64,000 nucleotides of DNA from G963422565 sp963422565 (GCA_963422565.1 OY730228.1:2480001-2544000), one strand, 5' to 3'. Positions 28,645-37,862 are shown, counted from the stretch's first letter. Notes: generated from the letters alone by a model not told the origin. Numbers and translations are program-made.

Positions 28645-29511
28645 TCATCGTGCCGCGTCGCCGCGCCGCGGGGCGCCGTCCGTGCGCAGCGCCTGGAAGA
28701 TCGCCGCGCAGATGATCGCCGCGCCGGGCCAGACCCAGATATCGGGCGCCTCGCGGAAGCCGGCATAGCCGATCGCCGCCGCGAAGGGGAGTTGAAGAAA
28801 GTAGGCGGGCATCACGGCCGCGGTCGGGGCGTGCGCGAAGGACCGGGTGATGCATTGCTGGGCCAGCGCGCTCGAGACGCCGAGCGCGATCAGCCAGGGA
28901 ACGTCCTCCGTCCCCGGCATACGCCAGACCAGCGCGGCGGGCGGCGCGGCGAGGACCGCCATCAACCCGAACAGGGTGAGGACGACCGCGTTGGGATTCT
29001 GGGTCCCGGCGAAGAACCGGGTCGCCACGTTGACGCCGGCGAAGGCGAGCCCGACGAACAACATCGCCAGCGCCGGCCAGGAATTTTCCTGGAAGCCCGG
29101 GCGGATGACGATCATCGCCCCGAGGAAACCGACGCCGACCGCGGCCGCCCGGCGCCAGCCGAGCCGTTCGCGCAGCAGTGCCGCCGCGAGCAGCACCGTG
29201 AACAGGACCGTCGTGAACAGGAGCGCCGTCGCGTCGGCGGCGTTCATGTGGCGCAGCGCGTAGAACATCGTGACCATGCCCGCGACCGACGCGGCGCTGC
29301 GCAGCCAATGGATCGTCATCGGGCCGCCGGCGAGGGCGCCGGTCCCCGCCCGGATCAGCCAGGGCGTCATGCACAGCGTCGTGATCGCCGACTGGAGGAG
29401 GACGATCTCGATAGCGGGGAGATGTGCGACCCGCCGCGCGGAGACGATCAGGAGCGAGAAGAAGAGGGCGGCGCCGGTCATCCACAGGATGCCGCGCGCG
29501 GTCCGGTTCAC
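28645..29511 (-). CDS. EamA-family (DMT superfamily) transporter
   Basis: 288-residue inner-membrane protein with about ten hydrophobic segments arranged as two five-helix repeats, typical of the drug/metabolite transporter superfamily. The second repeat ends AAVMPAYFLQLPFAAAIGYAGFREAPDIW, a classic EamA helix. Members export or import small metabolites such as amino acids; the substrate is unknown here. Starts with GTG overlapping the dehydrogenase stop (GTGA), so it is co-translated with it. The MetE-core gene follows 61 bases later. Confidence 0.88.
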   Translation of the reverse strand: MNRTARGILWMTGAALFFSLLIVSARRVAHLPAIEIVLLQSAITTLCMTPWLIRAGTGALAGGPMTIHWLRSAASVAGMVTMFYALRHMNAADATALLFTTVLFTVLLAAALLRERLGWRRAAAVGVGFLGAMIVIRPGFQENSWPALAMLFVGLAFAGVNVATRFFAGTQNPNAVVLTLFGLMAVLAAPPAALVWRMPGTEDVPWLIALGVSSALAQQCITRSFAHAPTAAVMPAYFLQLPFAAAIGYAGFREAPDIWVWPGAAIICAAIFQALRTDGAPRRGDAAR

Positions 29512-30416
29512 CCTCGCCCGGGCCGCGTGGGCACCGGGTCGCGGCCCGAATAGTCGTAGAAGCCGCGCCCCGTCTTGCGGCCGAGCCAGCCGGCCTCGAC
29601 ATATTTCACCAGCAGCGGGCAGGGCCGGTACTTGGAATCGGCGAACCCGTCATGCAGCACGCGCATGACCGCGAGACAGGTGTCCAAACCGATGAAGTCG
29701 GCGAGCTCCAGCGGCCCCATCGGGTGGTTGGCGCCGAGCTTCATGGCGGTATCGATCGCCTCGACCGAACCGACCCCCTCATGGAGCGCGTAGACGGCCT
29801 CGTTGAGCATCGGCAGCAGGATGCGGTTGACCAGGAAGGCGGGATAGTCCTCGGCCGCGACCGGGCTCTTGCCGAGCGCCAAGGCGAGGCTGCGCACCGC
29901 TTCGAAGACCTCCTCGCCCGTCGTGATCCCGCGGATCAACTCGACGAGCCGCATCGCGGGAACCGGGTTCATGAAATGCATCCCGACGAAGCGCTCCGGC
30001 CGATCGGTTGCCGCGGCCAGCCGGGTGATCGAGAGGGAAGACGTGTTGGAAGCGAGCAGCGCGTCCTTGCGCAATGCGCCCACGAGCTCGCCGAAAATCG
30101 TCCGTTTGACCGATTCGTCCTCGGTCGCCGCCTCGATCACGAGGTCGCAGTCGGAGAGAATCTCCGGCCCGGTGCCGCCGGAGAGCCGGCCGAGCGCGCC
30201 GCGCCTTTCGTCCTCGGTCATCCGCCCCCGCGCGATCTGGCGGTCGTAATGGCGCGCGATGCCCGCGCGCGCGGCGGCGATCCGGTCGTCCGAGATGTCG
30301 ACCATCGCCACCGCGTAGCCGGCGGCCGCGCAGACATTGGCGATGCCGCCGCCCATCTGTCCGGCGCCGACGACGCCGATCTTGCGCAGCCCGCTCGCCG
30401 CGACCGCTTCATTCAT
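29508..30416 (-). CDS. 3-hydroxyacyl-CoA (3-hydroxybutyryl-CoA) dehydrogenase
   Basis: 302-residue NAD-dependent oxidoreductase acting on 3-hydroxyacyl-CoA. The Rossmann motif is GVVGAGQMGGGIANV. Catalytic-site stretches are SNTSSLSIT and GMHFMNPVPAMRLVELI (His/Glu), and the C-terminal helical domain includes NHPMGPLELADFIGLDTCL. Length fits stand-alone 3-hydroxybutyryl-CoA dehydrogenase. The ATG has GGGAGGTG upstream. The neighbouring etfBA and acetoacetyl-CoA synthetase fit fatty acid, ketone body or PHB metabolism. Confidence 0.92.
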   Translation of the reverse strand: MNEAVAASGLRKIGVVGAGQMGGGIANVCAAAGYAVAMVDISDDRIAAARAGIARHYDRQIARGRMTEDERRGALGRLSGGTGPEILSDCDLVIEAATEDESVKRTIFGELVGALRKDALLASNTSSLSITRLAAATDRPERFVGMHFMNPVPAMRLVELIRGITTGEEVFEAVRSLALALGKSPVAAEDYPAFLVNRILLPMLNEAVYALHEGVGSVEAIDTAMKLGANHPMGPLELADFIGLDTCLAVMRVLHDGFADSKYRPCPLLVKYVEAGWLGRKTGRGFYDYSGRDPVPTRPGRG

Positions 30417-30566
30417 CCCGACACCTCCCGAACCCTGCGACCGCGCGACCGGAGGGCGGAAACGAGTCCGGCACCTCCCGATCCTCGTCCATCCCCCACC
30501 CCTTGAAACGCGACATCCGGAACCCGATAACGGGTCGACGCCGACGGGGCGTGGGCCGGCGTCGCG

Positions 30567-31520
30567 CTAACGCGGCGTGACGTCCTGCCTGTCGAGCTCC
30601 TCGGCGAGCGCCGGCAGCGTCTTGAAGAGGTCGTCCACCAGGCCGTAATCGGCGATCTGGACCATCGGCGCCTCTTCGTCCTTGTTGATCGCGACGATGA
30701 CCTTGCTGTCCTTCATCCCGGCGAGATGCTGGATGGCGCCGGAAATGCCGACCGCGACATAGAGCTCGGGCGCGACGACCTTGCCAGTCTGACCGACCTG
30801 GAAATCGTTGGGGCGGTAGCCGGCGTCGACGGCGGCCCGCGAGGCGCCGACCGCGGCGCCGAGCCGGTCGGCGATCGATTCGATCAGCGCGAAATTCTCC
30901 GAGGACTGCATGCCCCGACCGCCCGAGATGACGACCCGCGCGCCGGTCAGTTCCGGCCGTTCCGAGCGCGACAGCTCCTGGCGCAGGAAGCGCGAAAGGG
31001 TGGGTGCCTCCATCGCGGCGACGGGCTCGATCGACGCTCCGCCGCCGCTCGACGCGGCCGCGGGAAAGGCCGTGGCGCGAACGGTGGCGACCTTGATCGG
31101 ATCCCTCGACCGGACGGTCGCCATCGCGTTCCCGGCATAGATCGGCCGGACGAAGACGTCGGGGGGCTCGACCGCGGTGATGTCGGAGATCTGCGCGACG
31201 TCCAGCAGGGCGGCGACGCGGGGGGCGAGGTTCTTGCCGGTGGTGTTGGAGGGGAACAATATCTGGGCATAGTCCGCGGCGAGCGCGACGATCAGCGGGG
31301 CGGCGGCCTCGGCCAGGAGATGCGCATAGGCGGGCGAATCCGCGATCCGCACGCGGGCGATTCCGGCGACCGACGCGGCCTCTTCGGCGACCGCCCGGCA
31401 GCCGTCGCCGACGACCAGAACGTCCACCCCGCCGCCGAACGCCGCCGCCGCGCCGACCGTGTTCAGCGTCGCCGGCTGCAACCGCGCGCCGTCATGGTCG
31501 GCGATGACCAGGGTTGCCAT
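30567..31520 (-). CDS. etfA: Electron transfer flavoprotein alpha subunit
   Basis: 317 residues. The C-terminal FAD domain carries ARVVISGGRGMQSSENFALI, GASRAAVDAGYRPNDFQVGQTGKVVAPELYVAVGISGA, and AINKDEEAPMVQIADYG. ETF collects electrons from acyl-CoA and related dehydrogenases and passes them to ETF:ubiquinone oxidoreductase. The ATG at 31520 overlaps the etfB stop by one base (TGATG), which couples the two subunits. About 150 bases separate it from the dehydrogenase downstream. Confidence 0.96.
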   Translation of the reverse strand: MATLVIADHDGARLQPATLNTVGAAAAFGGGVDVLVVGDGCRAVAEEAASVAGIARVRIADSPAYAHLLAEAAAPLIVALAADYAQILFPSNTTGKNLAPRVAALLDVAQISDITAVEPPDVFVRPIYAGNAMATVRSRDPIKVATVRATAFPAAASSGGGASIEPVAAMEAPTLSRFLRQELSRSERPELTGARVVISGGRGMQSSENFALIESIADRLGAAVGASRAAVDAGYRPNDFQVGQTGKVVAPELYVAVGISGAIQHLAGMKDSKVIVAINKDEEAPMVQIADYGLVDDLFKTLPALAEELDRQDVTPR

Positions 31521-32269
31521 CAGATCACCCCCGCTTCGTTCTTCAGGCGGTCGACCAGCTCGGCGACATCGGCGACCCGGGTGCCGGACTGGCGCTGCGG
31601 CGGATCCTCGACCCTGAGCGTGATCAGCCGCGGCGCCGCGTCGACCCCCAGCTCCTCGACGGTCAGCCTGTCGATGGACTTCTTCTTGGCGCGCATGATA
31701 TTGGGGAGCGAGGCGTAGCGCGGCTCGTTGAGCCGGAGGTCCGTCGTGAGGATCGCCGGCAGACCGAGGGCGAGCGTCTCCAGGCCGCCGTCGACCTCGC
31801 GGGTGACTTCGATTCCGTCGTCGGTGAACAGGATCCGGGAGGCGAAGGTGCCCTGCGGCCAGCCCAGCAGGGCGGCGAGCATCTGGCCGGTCTGGTTGCT
31901 GTCGTCGTCGATCGCCTGCTTGCCGAGGATCACCATCTCCGGGCCCTCCCGCGCGACGAGCGCCGCGAGGAGCTTGGCCACGGCGAGCGGTTGCAGCTCG
32001 GCCTCCGTCACCACATGGATGCCGCGGTCCGCGCCCATCGCCAGCGCGGTGCGGATCGTTTCCTGGCACTGCCGGACGCCCATCGAGACGGCGACGATCT
32101 CCGCGATCCGGCCGGCCTCCTTCATGCGGATCGCCTCCTCGACGGCGATCTCGTCGAAGGGGTTCATCGACATCTTGACGTTGGCCGTCTCGACGCCGCT
32201 CCCGTCGGCCTTGACGCGGATCTTGACGTTGTAATCGACGACCCGCTTGACGGCGACGAAGGCTTTCAT
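31520..32269 (-). CDS. etfB: Electron transfer flavoprotein beta subunit
   Basis: 249 residues of the AMP-binding beta subunit. It begins MKAFVAVKRVVDYNVKIRVK and has NPFDEIAVEEAIRMKE, VILGKQAIDDDSNQTGQMLAALLGWPQ, and the recognition-loop region TDLRLNEPRYASLPNIMRAKKK that contacts partner dehydrogenases. It is the first gene of the etfBA pair. It is divergent from the fumarate-reductase-like operon with 122 bases between the starts. Confidence 0.96.
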   Translation of the reverse strand: MKAFVAVKRVVDYNVKIRVKADGSGVETANVKMSMNPFDEIAVEEAIRMKEAGRIAEIVAVSMGVRQCQETIRTALAMGADRGIHVVTEAELQPLAVAKLLAALVAREGPEMVILGKQAIDDDSNQTGQMLAALLGWPQGTFASRILFTDDGIEVTREVDGGLETLALGLPAILTTDLRLNEPRYASLPNIMRAKKKSIDRLTVEELGVDAAPRLITLRVEDPPQRQSGTRVADVAELVDRLKNEAGVI

Positions 32270-32391
32270 CTCGAAAGGGTCCCCGGTTCGGAAGACGACC
32301 GGACGGTCCGGCAGGGCGGCGCACAGTATTTACGCCGCCCGCGGGCTGTCAACGCGTTGCCGCGCCCTCCGGGCTCTGGGAAAATGCCGTC

Positions 32392-34104
32392 ATGGCCCAT
32401 CTCCGCACCGATGTCCTCGTGGTCGGCGCCGGCGGCGCCGGCATGTACGCCGCGATCGCCGCCGCCGAGGCGGGGGCCCAGGTGGTGCTCGCCGACAAGA
32501 GCCTCGTCGGGCGCGGCGGCGCGACGATCATGGCGCAGATGACCGTCGCCGCCGCCGTCGGCGAGTGGCGGCCCGATCACTGGACCCGTCATTTCGCCGA
32601 TACGGTCGCGGCCGGGCGCGGGCTGTGCAACGAGGAGCTGGCGGCGATCCTCTGCGAGGAAGCGCCGGTGCGGATCCGCGAGATGGACCGCTGGAAGGTC
32701 GGCTGGGCGCGCGAGAACGGCCGCATGCGCGCCGTCGCCGCCCCGGGACACGGGCTGCCGCGCTGCGTCTATGTCGACTTCCTCAACACCGGCCCGGCGG
32801 TCGCCCGCACGCTGCGCGGCCGGGTCGCGCGGGCTGCCGGCGTGCGCCGGGTGAGCGGGCTCGCCGTCCTCGATCTCGTCGTCCATGACGGGCGGGTCGC
32901 GGGGGCGGCCGGGATCGACCTCGAGGACGGGGCGCCGGTGACCATCGCCGCCGGCGCGGTGGTGCTCGCCGCCGGCGGCCTCACGCGGCTGTTCCGCCGC
33001 AACAGCGCCTCGGCCAACATGGGGGGCGACGCCTATGCGCTGGCGCTCGCCGCCGGGGCCGAGCTGGTCGACATGGAGTTCCCGCAATTCTTCCCGATCG
33101 GCCATCTGGCGCCGCGACTGGTCGGCATGGACCCGATCATGTGGGACCCGTTCCGCTACAAACTGGGCGGGCGGCTGCTGAACGGCCGGATGGAGGATTT
33201 CGTCGAGAATTACGGGGCGCGCGATTCCGGGGTCTATACCGCGCCCCGCGACATCACCTCCTACGCTATCGTCAAGGAATGCGAGGCGGGTCGCGCGAGC
33301 CCGGCGGGCGGCGTTTTCCTGAGCTTCACCCACATCCCGGAACCCGCGCTTCGCGCCGCCTTCGGCCCGGTGATCGACCGGCTCGCCGCCAACGGCATCG
33401 ACCTCACCCGACGCCCGATCGAGGTCGCGCCGATCGCCCATTACCATATGGGCGGGATCAGGGTGGACGCGCGCATGGCGACCCGGATCGAGGGGCTCTT
33501 CGCCGCCGGCGAGGCGGTCGGCGGGGCCAACGGCGCCAACCGGCTCTCGGGCAACGCCATCCCCGAAGCCTTCGTGTTCGGCGAACGCGCCGGGCGCTTC
33601 GCCGCCGAAGCGGCCCGCGGCGGCAGCGCCTGGCGGGTGGGCGATGCGGGCCGCGCGGCCGATTTTCTCGGCGCGGCGGCGGGGCGGCGCCGGGGCGGCG
33701 CCGGGCTCGGCGCGCTGTGGGCGGAGCTGCAGGCGCTGATGTGGGACCGGGTGGGGCTGCTGCGGAACGGGGACGGGCTCGCCGCCGGGCGCGCGCGCAT
33801 CCGCGAGATGCGCCGCCGCGACCTGCCGGCGCTCGCGCCCGCGGCGCGGCGCGGGTTCGATCCCGCCTTGCGCGACTGGTTCGATCTCCGGGCCTCGCTC
33901 GCCGCCGCGGAGGCGGTCGCGCTCGCCGCCGCCGGCCGCCGCGAGAGCCGGGGCGCCCACCAGCGCGAGGACTATCCCGAGACCGACCCGGCGTTGGCGC
34001 GGAACCAGATCGTCCACCAGGAAGAGGACGGCGCGCTGGTCTGCCGCTGGGCGCCGGTGGTCGGCGCGGCGCACGCGCCGGCGCCGCCGGCCGCGGCCGA
34101 ATGA
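32392..34104 (+). CDS. Fumarate reductase/succinate dehydrogenase-like flavoprotein with altered substrate motif
   Basis: 570 residues. FAD site VVGAGGAGMYAA (12-17). Arg286 in APRDI, His350 in AHYHMGG and Arg384 in GANRLSGN match the catalytic Arg, His and Arg of SdhA/FrdA. Two expected features differ. The covalent-FAD His is replaced by Ala44 (ATIMAQMTVAAAVG), as in soluble relatives. The FHPTG substrate loop reads FFPIG (233-237). It probably oxidises or reduces a carboxylate other than succinate, or an unsaturated acid. The following mini Fe-S gene overlaps it by ATGA. etfBA lie back-to-back. Confidence 0.85.
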   Translation: MAHLRTDVLVVGAGGAGMYAAIAAAEAGAQVVLADKSLVGRGGATIMAQMTVAAAVGEWRPDHWTRHFADTVAAGRGLCNEELAAILCEEAPVRIREMDRWKVGWARENGRMRAVAAPGHGLPRCVYVDFLNTGPAVARTLRGRVARAAGVRRVSGLAVLDLVVHDGRVAGAAGIDLEDGAPVTIAAGAVVLAAGGLTRLFRRNSASANMGGDAYALALAAGAELVDMEFPQFFPIGHLAPRLVGMDPIMWDPFRYKLGGRLLNGRMEDFVENYGARDSGVYTAPRDITSYAIVKECEAGRASPAGGVFLSFTHIPEPALRAAFGPVIDRLAANGIDLTRRPIEVAPIAHYHMGGIRVDARMATRIEGLFAAGEAVGGANGANRLSGNAIPEAFVFGERAGRFAAEAARGGSAWRVGDAGRAADFLGAAAGRRRGGAGLGALWAELQALMWDRVGLLRNGDGLAAGRARIREMRRRDLPALAPAARRGFDPALRDWFDLRASLAAAEAVALAAAGRRESRGAHQREDYPETDPALARNQIVHQEEDGALVCRWAPVVGAAHAPAPPAAAE

Positions 34105-34484
34105 GACCGGAACGGGTCACGATCCGCGTCCGGCGCGGCGGCATCGGCGAGCCCGACCGCATCGAGGCGTTCGACGTGCCCTATCGCGAAGGCATGTCGG
34201 CCCTGGACGCGCTGATCTGGGTGCGGACCCATGTCGATTCGACGCTCGCCGTCCGCTATGCCTGCATCAACGCCAACGCCTGCAAGGAATGCACGATGCG
34301 CATCGACGGCCGGGCCGGCTATGCCTGCACCGCCCGTCTCGACGCCGCCGGCGCGCTGGTCGAGCCGCTCGACAACAAGCCCCTGATCCGCGATCTGGTC
34401 ACCGACATCGTTCCGCCCAGGGAACGCCTGGCGGCGCATCTCGACGACAGCGGCGACGACCGGGACGGAAGCGGTCGGCCGTGA
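34101..34484 (+). CDS. Small 2Fe-2S ferredoxin-like partner (SdhB N-terminal domain only)
   Basis: 127 residues resembling only the plant-type ferredoxin half of SdhB/FrdB. Cysteines 55, 61, 64 and 76 (YACINANACKECTMRIDG, then YACTARL) form C-X5-C-X2-C-X11-C, with one residue more in the first gap than SdhB's C-X4-C-X2-C. The second half of SdhB, which binds 4Fe-4S and 3Fe-4S clusters, is absent. The N-terminus has RIEAFDVPYREGMSALDALIWV, normal for this fold. It should shuttle electrons from the flavoprotein to which it is coupled. Confidence 0.82.
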   Translation: MRPERVTIRVRRGGIGEPDRIEAFDVPYREGMSALDALIWVRTHVDSTLAVRYACINANACKECTMRIDGRAGYACTARLDAAGALVEPLDNKPLIRDLVTDIVPPRERLAAHLDDSGDDRDGSGRP

Positions 34485-34564
34485 TCGGCGGCCGCGTCGG
34501 CGCTTCGCATCTGCCGAGATATCGTGGTCGCCGAGGATGCGAACCGGGCGGGAGAGGTCCCTCG

Positions 34565-36313
34565 ATGCTCGCAGGCCATATCCCGGATCCGTCGGGTCTC
34601 GAATCTCGCGAAGGCCGGCCTGCCGGCCGCGCGCCGTGCGCCGTCCTGGCGCTTCTGCTCGCCGCGCTCGCGCCGTCGGGCGCCGCAGCGGCGGAGCGGG
34701 AAATGATCGTCGCGGCGGATGCGCGCGCCGTCGAGGCGGGGGCGGCGATGCTGGCCCGCGGCGGCAGCGCCGTCGATGCGGCCGTCGCCATGTCGATGGT
34801 GCTCAACCTGGTCGAGCCCCAATCCTCCGGCATCGGCGGCGGCGGCTTTCTGTTGCATCTGGAGGCGGAGAGCGCCGCCGTGGTCGCCTATGACGGGCGC
34901 GAGACCGCGCCCATGGGCGCGGACGAGGCATCGTTCCTGAAACCGGACGGCGGCAGGATGGCGTTCTCGAATGCGCGGGCCGGCGGCCGGTCGGTGGGCG
35001 TGCCCGGCCTCCTCAGGATGCTTGAGCGCGCCCATGCCGAGCACGGAAGACTCCCCTGGGCCGACCTGTTCGCCCCGGCCATCGCGCTGGCGGAGGCGGG
35101 GTTCGTCGTGAGCCCCCGGCTCGGCATGATGCTGGAGAGGGTGCCGGTCGCGCGCGCGTTTCCGGCGGCGGCGGCCTATTTCCAGGAGGCGGGCGCCCGC
35201 AAGCCGCCCGGCGCGCGGCTGCGCAACCCGGCCTTCGCCGAGACCCTGCGCCTGGTGGCGGAGAACGGCGCCGGCGCCTTCTACGGAGGTCCCATCGCGC
35301 GGGACATCGTCGCCGCCGTCGCCGAGTCGCCGCGCAATCCCGGTTATATGGAACCGAACGACATGGCCGGCTACCGGGCGAAGCGCCGCCCGCCGGTCTG
35401 CCTCGTCTACCGCGGGTACCGCGTCTGCGGCATGGGGCCGCCGAGTTCGGGCGGCATCGCGGTGCTGCAGATACTCGGTCTGCTCGCCGGACGCGCCATG
35501 CCGCCCGCGGGCTCGGTCGAGGCCGTCCATCTCATCGCCGAAGCCATGCGTCTCGCCTATGCCGACAGGGCCCGCTACGTCGCCGATTCGGATTTCGTGC
35601 CGGTCCCGGTGAACGGCCTTCTCGATCCGGTCTATCTCGCCCGACGGGCGGCGACGATCGACCCGGCCGCCGCCGCCGGCCGCCGCGCCCCCGGCGCCCC
35701 GGCGGGGAGCGGCGGCTCGGCACTTCGCGGCGGGAAGAGCGGCGAATCGCCGTCCACCACCCATCTGAGCGTCATCGACCGCGCGGGCGACGCGGTCGCC
35801 CTCACCGCCAGCATCGAGTCCGCCTTCGGCTCGGGGCTGATGACGCGCGGCTTCCTCCTCAATAACCAGCTCACCGATTTCTCCTTCGCACCCGAGCGGG
35901 ACGGCGCGCCGGTCGCCAACCGGGTCGAACCCGGCAAGCGGCCGCGCAGCTCGATGGCGCCGACCCTGGTGTTCGATCCGCAAGGCCGCCTCTCCCTGGT
36001 TCTGGGCTCGCCCGGCGGTTCGCGCATCATCTGCTATGTGGCGACCGCCGTGATCGCGGTCGTCGATTGGGGGTACGACCCGCAGGCGGCGGCGGCGGCG
36101 CCCCATCTCTGCAACCGCAACGGCCCCACGGAGCTGGAGGCCGAAACCCCGCTGGCGGCGCTCGCGCCCGGCCTCCGCGCTTTGGGCCACGAGGTGGCGA
36201 TGCGCAGGATGACGAGCGGGCTGAACATCATCGCGGTGACCCATACGCCGGACGGCCGCCGCCTGCACGGCGGCGCCGACCCGCGCCGTGAGGGCGTCGT
36301 CTTCGCCCGTTGA
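34565..36313 (+). CDS. ggt: Gamma-glutamyltransferase (glutathione hydrolase)
   Basis: 582-residue periplasmic N-terminal-nucleophile enzyme that cleaves gamma-glutamyl bonds. The signal peptide is APCAVLALLLAALAPSGAAAA (about 24-44). The self-processing site and catalytic Thr is in ESPSTTHLSVID, which splits the protein into large and small subunits. Other motifs are SSGIGGGGFLL, SSGGIAVLQILGLL and GSPGGSRI. ATG 34565 follows GGAGAGG. It may recycle glutathione or process gamma-glutamyl metabolites; the gene at 37143 could be a related gamma-glutamyl enzyme. Confidence 0.93.
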   Translation: MLAGHIPDPSGLESREGRPAGRAPCAVLALLLAALAPSGAAAAEREMIVAADARAVEAGAAMLARGGSAVDAAVAMSMVLNLVEPQSSGIGGGGFLLHLEAESAAVVAYDGRETAPMGADEASFLKPDGGRMAFSNARAGGRSVGVPGLLRMLERAHAEHGRLPWADLFAPAIALAEAGFVVSPRLGMMLERVPVARAFPAAAAYFQEAGARKPPGARLRNPAFAETLRLVAENGAGAFYGGPIARDIVAAVAESPRNPGYMEPNDMAGYRAKRRPPVCLVYRGYRVCGMGPPSSGGIAVLQILGLLAGRAMPPAGSVEAVHLIAEAMRLAYADRARYVADSDFVPVPVNGLLDPVYLARRAATIDPAAAAGRRAPGAPAGSGGSALRGGKSGESPSTTHLSVIDRAGDAVALTASIESAFGSGLMTRGFLLNNQLTDFSFAPERDGAPVANRVEPGKRPRSSMAPTLVFDPQGRLSLVLGSPGGSRIICYVATAVIAVVDWGYDPQAAAAAPHLCNRNGPTELEAETPLAALAPGLRALGHEVAMRRMTSGLNIIAVTHTPDGRRLHGGADPRREGVVFAR

Positions 36314-36335
36314 CGGAGCCCGCCGGACGCCGGCG

Positions 36336-37112
36336 CTAGCTTCCGGCCTTGAGCGCGGCCTCCAGACCGGTGTTGAGAAACTCCATCGCTTCGTCGCCGA
36401 GCGCCTCGAGGCAGGCGGGCAGCGAGGCCGCCAGGCCGTGCGCGAGCTTGTGGTCGCAGAGGTCGCGCATCCCTCGGGCGAAGTCAATCGCCTCCGGCGA
36501 AGCGCCGCCCCGCGCGGCGGCATCGAGACTCTCCGACCAGCCCCGGACCACATCGCCGCCGGCGCGGAGATGGTTGACCATCCAGCCGGCCGCCCGCACC
36601 GTCGGCATGCGGAGGGGGTCCCCTTCGACCACCCGCCGGGCGATCGCGCGGCGCCGGCCGACGGCCTCGGCGATCTCGGTCGGCGCGAGCGGCCGGGCGT
36701 CGCGCGCATCGGGGACAGGCACGGCGCTGACGTTCGGGCCGACATGGACGGCCGGGTTGCGGAGACCGCCGATCAGGGCGCGCGGGACTTCTAAGACGAC
36801 GGCGACATGGGTGCGGAGCGCGCGCAGCCGCACGCCGCTGCCGAGCGCCCGCGGTGCGCCGTCGCCGACCAGGGCGAGCGACCGACCGGTGGCGAGGCGG
36901 TACTCCCGGCCGGGCTCCGGCGCGCGGCGCTCGGGCTGCAGACAGACCGCGGGCAGGCTGGCGATGCAGTCCGCGCCGCGGCAGTCCAGCGCCACCGGAC
37001 GATCGGTGCCGATGAGGGCCAGCACCTGCGGCGCCGGCGCCGCAGGTGCCGCACCGAGGACGGCGAGCCCGGCGGCGACGAGGGCGATGCGGGCGCGGTC
37101 CGGGCGAAACAT
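36336..37112 (-). CDS. Conserved hypothetical secreted protein
   Basis: 258 residues not recognised by family. A signal peptide (IALVAAGLAVLGAAPAAPA) predicts export. The first third has cysteines in ALDCRGADCIASLPAVCLQPE, suggesting a disulfide-stabilised module. It is followed by a stretch with many beta-prone residues (ALVGDGAPRALG, LRALRTHVAVVLEVP) and a helical C-terminal half (WMVNHLRAGGDVVRGWSESLD, MRDLCDHKLAHGLAASLPACLEALGDEAMEFL). It starts behind GGAG and is transcribed toward ggt. Function is unknown. Confidence 0.65.
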   Translation of the reverse strand: MFRPDRARIALVAAGLAVLGAAPAAPAPQVLALIGTDRPVALDCRGADCIASLPAVCLQPERRAPEPGREYRLATGRSLALVGDGAPRALGSGVRLRALRTHVAVVLEVPRALIGGLRNPAVHVGPNVSAVPVPDARDARPLAPTEIAEAVGRRRAIARRVVEGDPLRMPTVRAAGWMVNHLRAGGDVVRGWSESLDAAARGGASPEAIDFARGMRDLCDHKLAHGLAASLPACLEALGDEAMEFLNTGLEAALKAGS

Positions 37113-37142
37113 CTCCGAGTCTCCCTGTCCTTCGGGCCGCCG

Positions 37143-37862
37143 TCAGCGGCAAAGCGGGTCGATCGTCGTCCGCGGATAGGCGAGCGGCAGGGCGTCTGCG
37201 GCCAGCGCCAGGGCGCGGGCGCGCCGGAGCGTCGAATCGGCGATATGGGCGGCGACGAAGGCCTCCACCGCGCAGCCGGGCGCGAGGCGGTCGCGCAGCC
37301 GCGCCTGCGCCGCGCGCTGGTCGGGCGCCGGGAACCGCCTGCCCTCGGCGGCGATCTCGGCGAGCGCGGCGCAGCGTCCGCCGAAATTGGCGCAGCCGGC
37401 CCGGGGCGCGTAGCAGCAGGCCTCCGCGAGCCGGTCGCCGCCGTCGAGGATCAGGTCCAGCCCGTCGAGCCGATCGAAGCTGTAGCTCGCTTCGGTCTCG
37501 TGCATGCGGGCGAGCTGCGCCGGGTCGAGCCAGAGCACGAAGATGGCGATGCGGGTCCCGGGCGAGGATTGCAGCGCCGCCGGCAGCGAGCCGTAGCGCG
37601 CGAGATGGGCGGCGTAGACGACGTCGAAATCCCGGAGCATGGCGCGCTCGGCCGGGATGCGGCTCGCCGCCCCGGAGACGCCGGCATATTTGCGGGCGAG
37701 CTGCGCCGGCGACTGGTTGGAGCCGACCGCGAGCAGCGCGGTCCGCCCGTGCCGGTCGGCGGGCGTCGGCGGGCGCGCGGCGACGCTGCCGTCCTCGAAC
37801 AGATAGCTGCGCTCGGGGATGGCGAAGGGGTAGGAGAGTGCGAACTGGACCGCGTCGATCAT
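37143..37862 (-). CDS. Conserved hypothetical protein, possibly gamma-glutamylcyclotransferase-like
   Basis: 239 residues. TALLAVGSNQSPAQLARKY resembles the 'Y/VGSN...L' phosphate-binding loop of gamma-glutamylcyclotransferase folds. GTRIAIFVLWLDPAQLARMHETEASY resembles that fold's 'V.G.l..l....l..LD..E..Y' segment with a catalytic-type Glu. Five cysteines cluster at ACCYAPRAGCANFGGRC. The assignment is tentative, made by eye, and partly encouraged by the nearby ggt. ATG 37862 is chosen. It ends 30 bases before the secreted-protein gene on the same strand. Confidence 0.6.
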   Translation of the reverse strand: MIDAVQFALSYPFAIPERSYLFEDGSVAARPPTPADRHGRTALLAVGSNQSPAQLARKYAGVSGAASRIPAERAMLRDFDVVYAAHLARYGSLPAALQSSPGTRIAIFVLWLDPAQLARMHETEASYSFDRLDGLDLILDGGDRLAEACCYAPRAGCANFGGRCAALAEIAAEGRRFPAPDQRAAQARLRDRLAPGCAVEAFVAAHIADSTLRRARALALAADALPLAYPRTTIDPLCR

